NCBI GenBank assembly: GCA_013215465.1
Contig: JABSOW010000010.1
Span: 62,001-126,000, forward strand
DNA length: 64,000 nt
Direction: 5' to 3'
Origin: Colwellia sp.
GTDB taxonomy: Bacteria > Pseudomonadota > Gammaproteobacteria > Enterobacterales > Alteromonadaceae
Below the pieces are notes generated by a model that was not told the origin of the DNA, searched no databases, and worked only from the letters and a program-made list of their open reading frames with translations. The stretch's first letter is position 1; each line of letters begins with the position of its first letter. Shown one piece after another: positions 44,553 through 55,051 of the stretch. The translations under genes were made by a program, and so were the position numbers.

Positions 44553-46863
44553 ACTCTTCTTCTATACCTTTTTCTCTTCGCTCTAAAGCATCATTGAAAG
44601 CCTCAATCGCCTCTTGGCCTTTTGAGTCATATTCAGTTTTAGTGGCACTTATTATGTCTGAAATAGGTTCCACAGGAAGAAAATTTTCAATGTTTTCTAA
44701 TTTAATACTACTCGTGATCTTAGTTATACAAGATCCCATTGTTTGCGAAGAAGACTTACTAACAAAGCCTTTAAGTAAATTAACGCAACCTTCTGCACTT
44801 TCGGTTTGAGATTTTAGCCAATCAATAACTTTAGCTTCGTCTCCCCAACGCTTCCACCTATACAAAAATGAGACCAAATGTTCATGAGTTATTAACTTGT
44901 CGGGAGTATTTTCTGCCATTGAGTCCAATTTCGATACAAACTCAGCCTTGATTTGCTCGAACTCATGATCCAGCAAAACAATGTCCGTTTCATCTTTCTC
45001 TCTTCTGCTTTCATCTGTATGTAATATATATTCAACGATAGAAATTCCTTGTGAATCTTGAAAGCACTTTAATAGTAACTCGCCTCTTTTTTTACTATCT
45101 TCAATTCTTCGAAGGAACCAAACAACAAGTCTCATTGCATGGGTGTTAGAGCTGAACATGGTAAAACCCACTGCTTCATGGTCAATTTTATCACCTATAT
45201 CAAGAAGAGCCTTAATATAGGTGTAAGCATTTTCCATCGGAATATCGTCTGTAAATGATTCAAACTGAGATAGTGCGTTCTTTAGTATGTCACGTTCCAT
45301 TAGTGACATTATAAATTCCGAAAACTTTGTTGAATCAGCTGTCAGTGATAGCATTTCTTTAAGATCTGAATTAGAAAGTTCACCTTTAGGGATTTTAAAC
45401 TGGAAGTATTTATCAAAGTTTGAAGGGTGACATATCCGCATATCACGTAACCAGCCTTTACTAAAACCACCATCATACTGCGGCCCTCCAAGAGTCCACT
45501 CAATTGTAGGAAATAGTTGCCTTACAATTCCCTCAACATTGTCTCTTTTACCCTCGCTAGCTTTATCTAGAATTCCGTTTACTAGAGCAGTAGCCGTTTC
45601 TTGTCTGTCTCCACCATTCTTTGTAAATATATCTTTAGAACGCGCAATCTCGCCATAAATTTCAGGTTCAAATATTCTTAAACACTCTATTGCTATTAAG
45701 TCTACAGGATTAACTTCAAATGCTGATTTCCCCTTCAATAATGAAAAATGAAACGAGAGAGTTGATGTATAACGATAAACATTTCTCAAGGTATCAAAGT
45801 AAGCATATAGCGCTCCATGAAAAACATTACCCCAGCGGTCTGTTTCAAACATTTCTACCACTGACTTATCTTGCTCGATTATCTGATCAAGCTTACTAAA
45901 CAGCAAATCATGTATGCGTGTAACTTCAATCTTCGGAATATCGAAAGGAACTTGAATGATTTTTTCTAAATAATCACGGCCAGATTGCTTACCGTCAGTT
46001 AACTTTTCTTCTACTAATTCACGCTGAAAAAGAAGTAAAAATACAACTTTAGGAAATTCAAGATTTGCCTTAATAAGTTGAAATACCATTCTTAATTGAG
46101 CTGATGTAAGGCGATCTAAGTCATCCATAACCACAATGAGTGAGGAAGAGCGCTCTGATAATAATGAAGTTAACTCTTGTCTAATAGCACTTAAGCTTTG
46201 TTCTTTTTCTATAGCTGTAGCTTCAGCATTCCCACTGAGCCTATTTAGTAGCCCTTTCCCCCATTTTAATGCCGCAGCCCAAGTTGCCAATACCCCCAAA
46301 ATAACTGTACTAGTCGTTTGAACCCATGTTTCATCAGAAAAGTTCCCACCTATCCCAACTATTGTTGCTAAAATAAAAAGCGTGGGTAGAGCAGCCGAAA
46401 GCCCAGTGAGAATAGATTCCCCAGTATTTAAATAGCGCCCATATCTTTTAAGTGTTGCGGAAAGTTTTTTACCTGCTTTACTTTTATCAATTTGGCCTAT
46501 CGATTTTGATATTTCCTGAAAAAATGACGCTGTTATTTTGTCTTGTGCTGCCCATTCCCAAGGTGAAAACTCTACAATATCAGGCTTATTTTCTTTCAAG
46601 TTATTCAACTTTGATATAGCCATATTTTTTATTGATGATTTTCCTGCGCCCCAATCTCCATGTAAAGCTACGACAAGACTGTCATTTCCATGCCAACTAG
46701 AAATAGCATCAGCTAAATCTTCAGAAAATCCTGATCTGCCAAGCAGATCTTCTTCAATGTTTTGAATAGGCCTATCTGATGCAAATCCATGCAAATCTTT
46801 TGAGTTCATTCGGTATCCTAGAGAATCTAACAGTTTATTATTATTTAAACCAATATATAGCAA
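44548..46863 (-). CDS. KAP-family P-loop NTPase
   Basis: 771 residues. Walker A GDWGAGKSS (about 68-76) is followed by EFSPWEWAAQDKI. Two membrane helices (about 150-195, LPTLFILATIVGIGG and TVILGVLATWAAAL) are inserted before Walker B LIVVMDDLDRL (about 245-255). This is the KAP plan: cytoplasmic NTPases anchored to the inner membrane, several of which occur in antiphage operons. The C-terminal half is helical and unassigned. It lies alone in its transcription unit within a defence island. KAP proteins often sense or act at the membrane; here the effector is unclear. Confidence 0.85.
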   Translation of the reverse strand: MLYIGLNNNKLLDSLGYRMNSKDLHGFASDRPIQNIEEDLLGRSGFSEDLADAISSWHGNDSLVVALHGDWGAGKSSIKNMAISKLNNLKENKPDIVEFSPWEWAAQDKITASFFQEISKSIGQIDKSKAGKKLSATLKRYGRYLNTGESILTGLSAALPTLFILATIVGIGGNFSDETWVQTTSTVILGVLATWAAALKWGKGLLNRLSGNAEATAIEKEQSLSAIRQELTSLLSERSSSLIVVMDDLDRLTSAQLRMVFQLIKANLEFPKVVFLLLFQRELVEEKLTDGKQSGRDYLEKIIQVPFDIPKIEVTRIHDLLFSKLDQIIEQDKSVVEMFETDRWGNVFHGALYAYFDTLRNVYRYTSTLSFHFSLLKGKSAFEVNPVDLIAIECLRIFEPEIYGEIARSKDIFTKNGGDRQETATALVNGILDKASEGKRDNVEGIVRQLFPTIEWTLGGPQYDGGFSKGWLRDMRICHPSNFDKYFQFKIPKGELSNSDLKEMLSLTADSTKFSEFIMSLMERDILKNALSQFESFTDDIPMENAYTYIKALLDIGDKIDHEAVGFTMFSSNTHAMRLVVWFLRRIEDSKKRGELLLKCFQDSQGISIVEYILHTDESRREKDETDIVLLDHEFEQIKAEFVSKLDSMAENTPDKLITHEHLVSFLYRWKRWGDEAKVIDWLKSQTESAEGCVNLLKGFVSKSSSQTMGSCITKITSSIKLENIENFLPVEPISDIISATKTEYDSKGQEAIEAFNDALERREKGIEEEW

Positions 46864-47050
46864 TTAAAATCAACAGGTTAATTATTATTACCCATTTCAT
46901 GTAGACACTATGTAGTCTAAATAAACAAATAAGATTTAACTTTTGATAGTATTATCTATTTTACATAAAAACGATTTCAATGACAGTAGCTGCCACATTA
47001 TAGACATTAGCTATTACAGCTAATCGACCAAATTAGATTAGATTTTGTAT

Positions 47051-47149
47051 CGATAATCCTACACTAAGCTGTCAAAAATAGTTGACTATGATGGATAAGC
47101 GAAGCGGAACAAAGTCAACTGTTATTGTTCCGTTTAATTGTTGTTAGGC
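47051..47149 (-). repeat. attC-like site 3 (degenerate)
   Basis: GCCTAAC on the minus strand overlaps the DUF4365 gene's stop codon. The inner arms CAGTTGACT and AGTCAACTATTTTTG resemble site 2, and the far end GCTTAGTGTAGGATTATCG aligns with GCTTAGCAAAGCGTTAGGC of site 2, but the terminal GTT is ATT. A CGGAACAA/TTGTTCCG hairpin lies inside. Confidence 0.35.
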
Positions 47150-48145
47150 ATTTTCTTGTCTAGAATTTAAGTATTCATTTTTTACTTGGTTTATTAGAGC
47201 AATACGATTTATTTCACTATGAGTAAATACTACTTGTACAAAAGACTCTTGAGCGACATGTAAGTGCCCAGTTTCCTCAATCTTACCTTCGGATTTCAAT
47301 TTCCACTCTAGCTCCTTGATAAGTTTAACTAGAGTTTTCCCTCTCGAAGTCAAAGGAGCCATAAATGAAGGTTGCATTTGACGATCGTACCAATCAATCA
47401 TGCAGTCTGAAAAATCTATGTCTGCAATATTTTGATGAACGAGGAATTTTACATAATCAAAAAGAAAAATATGCTCAGAATCTCCAACACCCATTCCAAA
47501 TTCAGAATCTTGATTAGCCAGAGTTTGTTCAGCAACTGTCGCAGCTACATCCATTCCAAAATATAATGAACGACATATATTTGTTAAACCAGAACAAAAA
47601 AGATTAAAGTATGAAACTGGAAATGACGCATTACTACTTTCACTTTTTATCAAAAAGTCTAATATATCTTCTGGCGACATTAAGTGTTGCTCTGATACTG
47701 CAAAACCTTCAAAAAGAGTTCCTGAGTCTGTTGTTTGTAGAATATTGTCTTTGGGTATTTTTATCCCTTTAGGGGCGGATGCGCTCGCAGTGCGAATGGA
47801 CTGGCGTGCATCAACCCAATAGCTTAAGTTTGTATCAGGATTATGAATAATTATCAGAACAGGTAAAGGATACCGTTCCCAATAAAATCTATGCTTTTCT
47901 TCAGGATAAAATACCCAGTCTCCCTCACTTTCTTTAAAAAAAGAGAGGCCTGACTTTATTTGAACAGCAATCATTTTCCCTGTCGCAAATCCTTCAGCAC
48001 TCACAAATTCAATTTGTCCATCAATCCCTACATCTGCAATAGGAGTTTCACGCCATATTTGTCCAAGTCTTGCAATTGCTTCGGCTACAGCATTTACACC
48101 AAACCTTTCTTGAGAATTTGTTGGATTATATTTTGGGAGACTCAT
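47144..48145 (-). CDS. DUF4365 nuclease-like protein
   Basis: 333 residues. The N-terminal domain has RFGVNAVAEAIARLG, the acidic strand ADVGIDGQIEFV and the QxK strand MIAVQIKSG, the restriction-endonuclease-like core of DUF4365 (Asp...Gln-x-Lys). WVFYPEEKHRFYWERYPLPV follows, as in the family. The C-terminal 170 residues are helical. It starts 15 bases after the NACHT gene, so it is probably the DNA-cutting effector of that NTPase. Its stop lies inside an attC-like sequence. Confidence 0.82.
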   Translation of the reverse strand: MSLPKYNPTNSQERFGVNAVAEAIARLGQIWRETPIADVGIDGQIEFVSAEGFATGKMIAVQIKSGLSFFKESEGDWVFYPEEKHRFYWERYPLPVLIIIHNPDTNLSYWVDARQSIRTASASAPKGIKIPKDNILQTTDSGTLFEGFAVSEQHLMSPEDILDFLIKSESSNASFPVSYFNLFCSGLTNICRSLYFGMDVAATVAEQTLANQDSEFGMGVGDSEHIFLFDYVKFLVHQNIADIDFSDCMIDWYDRQMQPSFMAPLTSRGKTLVKLIKELEWKLKSEGKIEETGHLHVAQESFVQVVFTHSEINRIALINQVKNEYLNSRQENA

Positions 48146-48160
48146 AACTTCCTTAAATGC

Positions 48161-51100
48161 TTAAATGCTTATAGGCCACGGGACACCACTTTCTAGGCAG
48201 GGGTGACGTGGTTCGTTTTCCGGTCGTCCATGCTCATCCCTAAGTTCATCTATGGATGCTAAAACATGTCTAGCGGCTTCGTTCCTTTCTGGATCATTTA
48301 CAGACATTTCTAAAAGTTTTTTTCTAATCTCAATAGCAGAAGATGGAACTATGCTAAACATATTGCTGCTCTCATCTATTGGCTCCCTACGTGTAACATA
48401 ATCTTCTATCCCATAAGGCATAATCCCGCCGTTCCTTAACAACAGAAAAGAAGCTTGCATAATTTCCTCATCATCGTCTAATCGTTGGACAATCAAGCCA
48501 ATGATTCGCGAAAGTTGGTGCGCTAAAAGTGTCTCAAGTTTATCTATGAAATCTCTTCTAAAGTCAGGGTTGGCTCTTATAATTTTTTCAATAATGTTAA
48601 CAAAGGGATCATGAGACCATCTTGTGGGGTTAGCAAAGTGTTGAGCTTTATTAGGATCCCACAGAATTTCATAAAAGAATTCATGCGATTCTTCGGTTAA
48701 TTGGTCATGCATCGCTTTGAGCCAATCGCCATTTTTTTCTAGCTCTGGGAAAGCTTCAGCAAGGGCTAGTAATGTTTTTTCTGCATCCTCTGATGGGCTA
48801 TAGCGTAATCCATTCAATATCCTGTCAAAAGTACGTTCTTGCGGCATATGCTCTGGTAAATCTTTAATCAAATCCATAACCTGCATAGGATCATCAGAGA
48901 GTACAAGAAGCTCAAGCCATTCTCCTACCCTGTACCAGTCGTCTGTTTTTTTCCAGTGTTCCTCTTCCCACTTTTGGCGGATTGTTTCGCAACATGGCCT
49001 TATTATAGCAGCACTTATTTTCTCACCTTTTTGGATAAGCTTTATAAGGCAAGCGTATTTTCCAAGCCCTTCAAGACTAATGACTCTTTCGAGAATATTT
49101 ACTCTGTTACCGTACTCTGTATCAGCAATAGCAGCAGATAAATCAAAAATCATACCTCTTACTTTTTTGTCTTCTTGCTGAGGTAAAAGCTCTTCTATGC
49201 GATTTAAAACATTTTCTGCATATGGGTGAGGATCGGCCCTTTCTTGATTTTCCAGTTTTTTCATATTTTCAGAAACTTTTGAAAAATCTGAATTATTAGA
49301 CCAATTTGTATCACGGCTTAGTAAACCATTCTCGACAAACCAAGCATGCCTAATTATATATGCAGCTTCTTTGAAAAATTCAAAATCATTAAGGTAGGGA
49401 GTAACTTCTTCCACTACTTTCCTATGAGGCATAGCTTCAAAAGCTCTGCGGTATAAATTAGTGAAGCTCATGGACAAACCATTAGGACGCGGCCCATACA
49501 TTCCATTCCTTTCCCACTCTTGCAGTAAGTTTTTCCTATAACTTAGGTCATATTGCAAAAGGTCATTGATAAGGCTTATATCATCTTCATTCCCAATCCG
49601 CCCGAGAACCATAGATATTTCTGATAATTCATGTCGGTGGCCAAATCCATTATCACTGTTCCTTAGAATATCAGTCCAATTTCTTAGAACACTCCTGAAG
49701 GAATCTGATAATTCATCTGGCAATTCCAACCTGTGACTATCAGGCTGATCTCCTTGTCTATTTTCTGGCCAAGCCAGTATGCCTGACAATTGAGCTATAT
49801 GGTTGACCTTTAAAAGAGTGGAGTTATTTTCGTTATTGCCTGTAAATAATGAACGACAGAAACCTTTAATCTGGACAAAAGCTATTTCCCATCTTGAACC
49901 ATTTAATTGAATAAGAGCCTCAACGAAACTCTGTTCATGTGTGTTTTTTAAGACACCTTCAAGATACCTTTTTCTCTCTATAAGTTTTTTAGGAACATTA
50001 TTTCTAGGCAATGGATAAATTTCATTATAAATAACCAACAGCTTTTTAAGGATCAAGAAGATTTCTTCCTTCTGAAAAAGCCCACTTACTTGTAACCTAT
50101 CTCGAAAAACACTGTTCTTATCAAGAAAATACCTAACTAGCTTCTGCCTGTGCTCTTTATCTGCATAACTTGTGAATTCCTCAGCCTGACGGCTAAGCTG
50201 CCCCCTTTGAGTAGCACGATTAATCAGAACATTTGCTGTTCGCGTTTTATCTATTTTTGAGACCTGTTCTATAAGTTCATAGAAACCCCATCCTGGGTTC
50301 ATCTCTTCTTCTAAATGCTCAAGTATTTCAAACAGTTCATTCTTTATCTCTTCGACTCCTAATTTCCATAGTTTTAGATATATACTTAGGCGGTTAATAT
50401 TTTTGGTCGTTGAATCAAGATCTTCTCGCACAAAAACTATTGCTTGTGCTTTGGTTTGTTCGTTCATCTCCTCTGGAATTAACAGTTGGTGATAGTACCT
50501 ACGAACTTCAGGGGAAGCATTCTCGATAATGCGCTGTAGGTGTGTAGGAGAATTTCTAAAATAAGCTTCTTCAAGAACGCTTTTTTTTACTTTAGCCGAA
50601 GGATCTTCAATGGCAGCCTCTGTAGCAATATCTAAGCCCTCTATTCCGCCATAATGGGCGATTTGCGAAAGAATATCATCGCGTATACCTTCAGAGTATC
50701 CCTCTAGTTTTTTCTGCCACATATCTCCAAGGCAGTTAAATCGAAATGGCTTATAAACACTTAGTGCATGCAACCTATCTTGATGGTTTTCGTGTGTTAT
50801 TAGAGGCCATAATTTATCGGCAAATTCTGGTCTACCCGAAGCAATCATGAATGTAAGAGAGCGATCAATTTTCTCTGGCTTATGCCACTTATTAACGTAT
50901 TCGAGAACAGTATCTTTGACCTGAGACCAAACCGCTTTGTCTGACAGGGCTATTATTTCTGCTGATAGTAAGGGGTCAACCTCTAGAGCATTGATAACAA
51001 CCATCGCAAGCTTGTCTTGTTGCCCTTCTTGTCCGGCAAGCCTTTCAATCGAAAAAAATAGGGCTTCTTCCCAACGAGGCATGTTTAAAACTTCTTCTCT

Positions 51101-52663
51101 AAGCTCTTTTAGGCTGTCCGCACTACCACCTGAAGCCAAAGTGATCAGCTCTTCTACCCAACGAGAGGCATACCATTCTTGGAATTGCTGGTGTTGAAAT
51201 TGCCATGACTTGCCGCCGTTACGATTTATCAGAAGATGATATTTTGCCAAAAAATCTAGTATCTTTGGTGGATCTGGGGGAGAAGTAAATTTACCAGCGT
51301 TTATTAGGTTTTGAGATGTTGAAGCGATAGTCTGACAGGCAGAGTCATTTCCTAATCTAGTTGTACCTACTCTAAACATTTCGACGCTCAAAGCCGTCAT
51401 GTAATTATGATGACATCCATTAAGCTCTTCTATCAATTCTTCTTTATCATCATTTATATGGGTGCATTTACTTAACAACGCCTCTTTAGTTTCTGGAAGG
51501 GAACCGTCACCTTGGTAAACAGAGAGCAGTATATCAAGATAGAAAGGTGTTTGAGCTATCTGCCTTAGTGCAGTTTTATCATCTATAAGTGCAATGAGTT
51601 CATCAGCTTTTTTATCGCCAATAGCATTACGTATAATTTCATTCCGTTTATACCTATCCAATCTGTTGAGCGTTACATTCAAGCTCATGTTTAGTTTAGG
51701 AGGCAAAGAAACGGATCGTGTAGCTATAAGAATACCAGAATTAGGGTATTCTTTTTGAAGGTTGCTAATATTGACTCTAGCTTTCCCTAGTTTTTCTCCT
51801 GAAAGCTCATTCCATCCATCTATAAAGAAAGCTAAGTGTCCGTGTCGTGCAAGAGAGCGGATATTTTCTAGGCTAAGATGTTGCTCACTGAATGCATCTG
51901 TCTGAGCGATAAACTCAAGAAAATCTTTATTATCTGACCAATCGGGAAGAGATAACAAAACGGGAAAAACAGTTTCATCTTTAATCAACATGGAGTTTGC
52001 TAACTGGAATAGCGTGGTGGATTTACCAGCTCCAGGCTCTGCTTCTAATATGATATTATGACCATTTTCCAGAAACTCAATTACGTCTTTATTTGATATA
52101 GATCGCTTATTATCAGAGGTTAAGTAGGAGCCTAGCTCTATAATTGTCCTTGGAATGCCAAGAGCAGGGATTAATTGACCTAGACATTTTCTAGATGCTA
52201 TCCGAGTTCTTGTATCTATTTCAGAAATTGTCTGGGGGTAAGAAGCTTTTTCTAAGGTAAAAAGTAAGCGAATTTGTTCAATAGATCTGAGATCGGGTTG
52301 TCGTACAATTTCTTCTCTTATAATCTCAAATAGCCTGTTCAAGCATTTTTGAAGCTCTCTATTTGGAACAGTAGATAACCCTTCCCCCATATTAGCTAAC
52401 TTTTCCATGTTGGGCTGGCTGTTCGGGTCTAAAAAGCTATATAGTTCCTTTTCGAGAGCATCCTTGAACAATTTACTCTTAAATAACTCAGCAAAAGGAA
52501 CAGGGTACTCCCTTTTAAACTTATCAAGAGAAAAGCTAATGGCTTTTTTAAAAGCTCTTTTTTCTTTATGCCCTAATCCCCAATGAGGAAATTTTTGCAA
52601 AACTCCATCACAGAGCTTACCAATAATCCAAATAATTAAAATTTCGCCTATCACGATAGCCAT
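48161..52663 (-). CDS. NACHT NTPase with long helical-repeat tail
   Basis: 1500 residues. An N-terminal membrane-like helix (about 1-18) is followed by a helical domain. The NACHT module has Walker A EAEPGAGKSTTL (about 205-216), FFIDGWNEL (about 282-290) and LIATRS. A winged-helix-like part has FQHQQFQEWYASRW. More than 900 residues of HEAT-like alpha repeats follow. This is a STAND architecture: the repeats recognise a phage or stress signal, the NACHT oligomerises, and an effector is switched on. The adjacent DUF4365 nuclease-like gene is the probable effector. Strongly resembles bacterial NACHT antiphage proteins, without a fused effector. Confidence 0.85.
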   Translation of the reverse strand: MAIVIGEILIIWIIGKLCDGVLQKFPHWGLGHKEKRAFKKAISFSLDKFKREYPVPFAELFKSKLFKDALEKELYSFLDPNSQPNMEKLANMGEGLSTVPNRELQKCLNRLFEIIREEIVRQPDLRSIEQIRLLFTLEKASYPQTISEIDTRTRIASRKCLGQLIPALGIPRTIIELGSYLTSDNKRSISNKDVIEFLENGHNIILEAEPGAGKSTTLFQLANSMLIKDETVFPVLLSLPDWSDNKDFLEFIAQTDAFSEQHLSLENIRSLARHGHLAFFIDGWNELSGEKLGKARVNISNLQKEYPNSGILIATRSVSLPPKLNMSLNVTLNRLDRYKRNEIIRNAIGDKKADELIALIDDKTALRQIAQTPFYLDILLSVYQGDGSLPETKEALLSKCTHINDDKEELIEELNGCHHNYMTALSVEMFRVGTTRLGNDSACQTIASTSQNLINAGKFTSPPDPPKILDFLAKYHLLINRNGGKSWQFQHQQFQEWYASRWVEELITLASGGSADSLKELREEVLNMPRWEEALFFSIERLAGQEGQQDKLAMVVINALEVDPLLSAEIIALSDKAVWSQVKDTVLEYVNKWHKPEKIDRSLTFMIASGRPEFADKLWPLITHENHQDRLHALSVYKPFRFNCLGDMWQKKLEGYSEGIRDDILSQIAHYGGIEGLDIATEAAIEDPSAKVKKSVLEEAYFRNSPTHLQRIIENASPEVRRYYHQLLIPEEMNEQTKAQAIVFVREDLDSTTKNINRLSIYLKLWKLGVEEIKNELFEILEHLEEEMNPGWGFYELIEQVSKIDKTRTANVLINRATQRGQLSRQAEEFTSYADKEHRQKLVRYFLDKNSVFRDRLQVSGLFQKEEIFLILKKLLVIYNEIYPLPRNNVPKKLIERKRYLEGVLKNTHEQSFVEALIQLNGSRWEIAFVQIKGFCRSLFTGNNENNSTLLKVNHIAQLSGILAWPENRQGDQPDSHRLELPDELSDSFRSVLRNWTDILRNSDNGFGHRHELSEISMVLGRIGNEDDISLINDLLQYDLSYRKNLLQEWERNGMYGPRPNGLSMSFTNLYRRAFEAMPHRKVVEEVTPYLNDFEFFKEAAYIIRHAWFVENGLLSRDTNWSNNSDFSKVSENMKKLENQERADPHPYAENVLNRIEELLPQQEDKKVRGMIFDLSAAIADTEYGNRVNILERVISLEGLGKYACLIKLIQKGEKISAAIIRPCCETIRQKWEEEHWKKTDDWYRVGEWLELLVLSDDPMQVMDLIKDLPEHMPQERTFDRILNGLRYSPSEDAEKTLLALAEAFPELEKNGDWLKAMHDQLTEESHEFFYEILWDPNKAQHFANPTRWSHDPFVNIIEKIIRANPDFRRDFIDKLETLLAHQLSRIIGLIVQRLDDDEEIMQASFLLLRNGGIMPYGIEDYVTRREPIDESSNMFSIVPSSAIEIRKKLLEMSVNDPERNEAARHVLASIDELRDEHGRPENEPRHPCLESGVPWPISI

Positions 52664-52828
52664 ATTTTTATTTTCTTTAAGTTAATTGTTAACGGGCAAT
52701 ATATTTAATATCTTGGCAGCTTAACCTATCTTTAGTAACGACCGTTCGTAGCTCTCAAGGATATACCAATATTTTCAGTTGGTTATGTAAAGTATGCTTA
52801 CAAAGTGATTACAACAAATAGCAGAGCT

Positions 52829-55051
52829 TCAATCATTGTTCGATTCACAGATGTGTGGAATCTTCAGTTTAAGCCAATTCTGAGTTGCATCAATATCAAA
52901 CGCTCGACACCCATAACCAACATTAAGTAGCTCTTCAGGTAAAAACTCATCATATTTTTCTATTTTCTTTTCAACAACCAATTTTGCCAACTCTGTGTTG
53001 GACGAAAGACCTTGCTGAGTCAGTTCGTATAAACAAGCGACTACGCTTTCCGCATTTGATTTTTCTACTTCAATTACACCAGCATAAGCTCCGGCTGAAA
53101 ATCCTTTTTGTGTGAGTAAGGCAACAAGAGTATTAACCACTTTATCGCCCATCCATGTAAAGATACATGTGCTATTTCCATTCTGGATGATTGATGTGCT
53201 CTTTAAATTTGCATGATTAAAATAATCTATTGCTTCACTAAATAATTCTTTCGCCTTAGTATCAATAAAGTCTACTTTTTGATTTCCAATTGATATTCGA
53301 TAATCACCTTCCCTTAAAATATTGAACATTTCTTGTCTTACTTTGTCATGAATAGACATCCCTTCACCGCCAAATTTTGGAGGCTTACCACCTTTTGTTT
53401 TTTCAACACGAATAACTTTTTTATCGGAATCAACATCAATAACTTTCCACCTACGACCACTGAAAATTATATGCTGTCCTTCCATAATTAGTGAGTCTAT
53501 TGGTAAAGTTCCCAATGATTTATTTCCCACTAAAACTCGATATTCTTCAGGTGTTTTAAATACAGCATAAAAAGAATAGTGACCTACCAAGCGTTCTCCT
53601 AAAACACCTAACACCAACTCTCCACTAGAAAGCTGAGTTAAAAGTTCCGATTTACCCATATGGCTCAACAATATTTTAAAATGTTTAATCGATGTATGTT
53701 GAAATGGTCCATTCTTACAGAGTAATTCAAAAATTTGATCTGCTCTTACTCCTCCCCATTGAGCAATGGTTGCAAGAACTTGATGAAGTAATGTTGAAAA
53801 GTGCATTAAACTGTCGTCTGCTGGCTCAAACCATTTACTTTCAATTAATAGCCTGATCATCGCTAACGATTGAATTAACTCTAGACGCAAGCAATCAACT
53901 ATATTGGATTTTTCACTTAGCTCATTTTCTGCGATTAACATTCGTAGAATAGCAGGAGAACCTCTTCTTCCTGACCGCCCCATTCGCTGACGTAAGCTAG
54001 AAACAGAGTGCGGAGCCGTAACTTGTACAACAGAATTTACCTTTCCTATATCAATACCTAACTCAAGTGTCATGGTACACACCGCTGTTGTGGGTAGCGT
54101 TTCTTTTTGAAGACGAGCTTCTAGCTCTTCTCTTATTTCCTTAGATAACGAGCCATGATGAGGATAAAATTCATTAGGCACAATATTCTGTTCACAAAAA
54201 TCAGTAAGCTGCGCGGCAATACTTTCTGTTCTTTTTCTACTATTCGCAAAGACTAAATGGGAGTCTCCTCGACACAAATCATATACCTTTTGACATATCT
54301 GATATTCGGCAGTATCTCGTTCATCATCAGCTTTAAGGTCAAGTGGTTCAACATATCCTTGAACTTGTACCTTAAACGTAGATTGACTTTTAGTACTAGT
54401 GATAATTTCGCAAGACAATGTTTGATTAGGGCGAAGTAGATGTGGCACTTTATCTAATTCTCCTAATGTTGCGCTCAAAGCAACACGGGGAATTGGACTA
54501 TAAAACTTTCCCAATAAGTGTTCTATCCTATTAAGAATAGAAAGAAGGTGATGCCCACGTTCTGAACCTATAAAAGCATGGAATTCATCAATAACAATAT
54601 ATCTTAAATTCGAAAATGCCTGCTTAGTCCACCCAGCCTCTCGTACCAATAACGATTCAAGAGACTCAGGTGTTATAAGCAATATTCCTGACGGCTTCTT
54701 CTTCGCTTTCGATTTCTTAGATTGAGGGCTATCACCATGCCAAGGGGTAACCTCCATATCTAACATGTCACAGAGACTTTCTAAACGCCTATATTGATCG
54801 TTAATTAATGCTTTTAAAGGACTTATGTAAAGAATACCGAAACCATCATCTAAGTCGGCTATAGCACTACAGGCTGGTAAAAAAAAAGCCTCAGTCTTCC
54901 CTGATGCTGTTGAAGCACTGATTAATACATCTTTCTTACCTTCTAAAATAGGAAGAATGGCTTTTTTCTGAATTTCTCTTAAGTCTGGCCAACCTTGTTT
55001 AAAAAGCCATTTCTGTACTCTAGTATCCAGATGTTTATATGCATCCATCAT
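52829..55051 (-). CDS. sngC: Shango helicase SngC (Lhr/BrxHI-like DEAD/DEAH helicase)
   Basis: 740 residues. Superfamily 2 motifs: STASGKTEAF (about 44-53), ISPLKALIND, DEFHAF (about 153), SATLGELDK, and ELGIDIGKVNSVVQ with RQRMGRSGRRG. After the helicase core it carries the Lhr-type winged-helix/beta-barrel extension (IIFSGRRWKVIDVD). Such helicases unwind DNA or RNA. Its ATG overlaps the SngB stop by 4 bases. The order TerB-like, ATPase, helicase is the Shango antiphage system. Confidence 0.85.
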   Translation of the reverse strand: MMDAYKHLDTRVQKWLFKQGWPDLREIQKKAILPILEGKKDVLISASTASGKTEAFFLPACSAIADLDDGFGILYISPLKALINDQYRRLESLCDMLDMEVTPWHGDSPQSKKSKAKKKPSGILLITPESLESLLVREAGWTKQAFSNLRYIVIDEFHAFIGSERGHHLLSILNRIEHLLGKFYSPIPRVALSATLGELDKVPHLLRPNQTLSCEIITSTKSQSTFKVQVQGYVEPLDLKADDERDTAEYQICQKVYDLCRGDSHLVFANSRKRTESIAAQLTDFCEQNIVPNEFYPHHGSLSKEIREELEARLQKETLPTTAVCTMTLELGIDIGKVNSVVQVTAPHSVSSLRQRMGRSGRRGSPAILRMLIAENELSEKSNIVDCLRLELIQSLAMIRLLIESKWFEPADDSLMHFSTLLHQVLATIAQWGGVRADQIFELLCKNGPFQHTSIKHFKILLSHMGKSELLTQLSSGELVLGVLGERLVGHYSFYAVFKTPEEYRVLVGNKSLGTLPIDSLIMEGQHIIFSGRRWKVIDVDSDKKVIRVEKTKGGKPPKFGGEGMSIHDKVRQEMFNILREGDYRISIGNQKVDFIDTKAKELFSEAIDYFNHANLKSTSIIQNGNSTCIFTWMGDKVVNTLVALLTQKGFSAGAYAGVIEVEKSNAESVVACLYELTQQGLSSNTELAKLVVEKKIEKYDEFLPEELLNVGYGCRAFDIDATQNWLKLKIPHICESNND

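Noticed and set aside
48956-49141. Plus-strand frame inside the NACHT gene, and similar antisense frames inside other large genes
   Set aside because: They are shadows of strong coding frames and have no independent signal.
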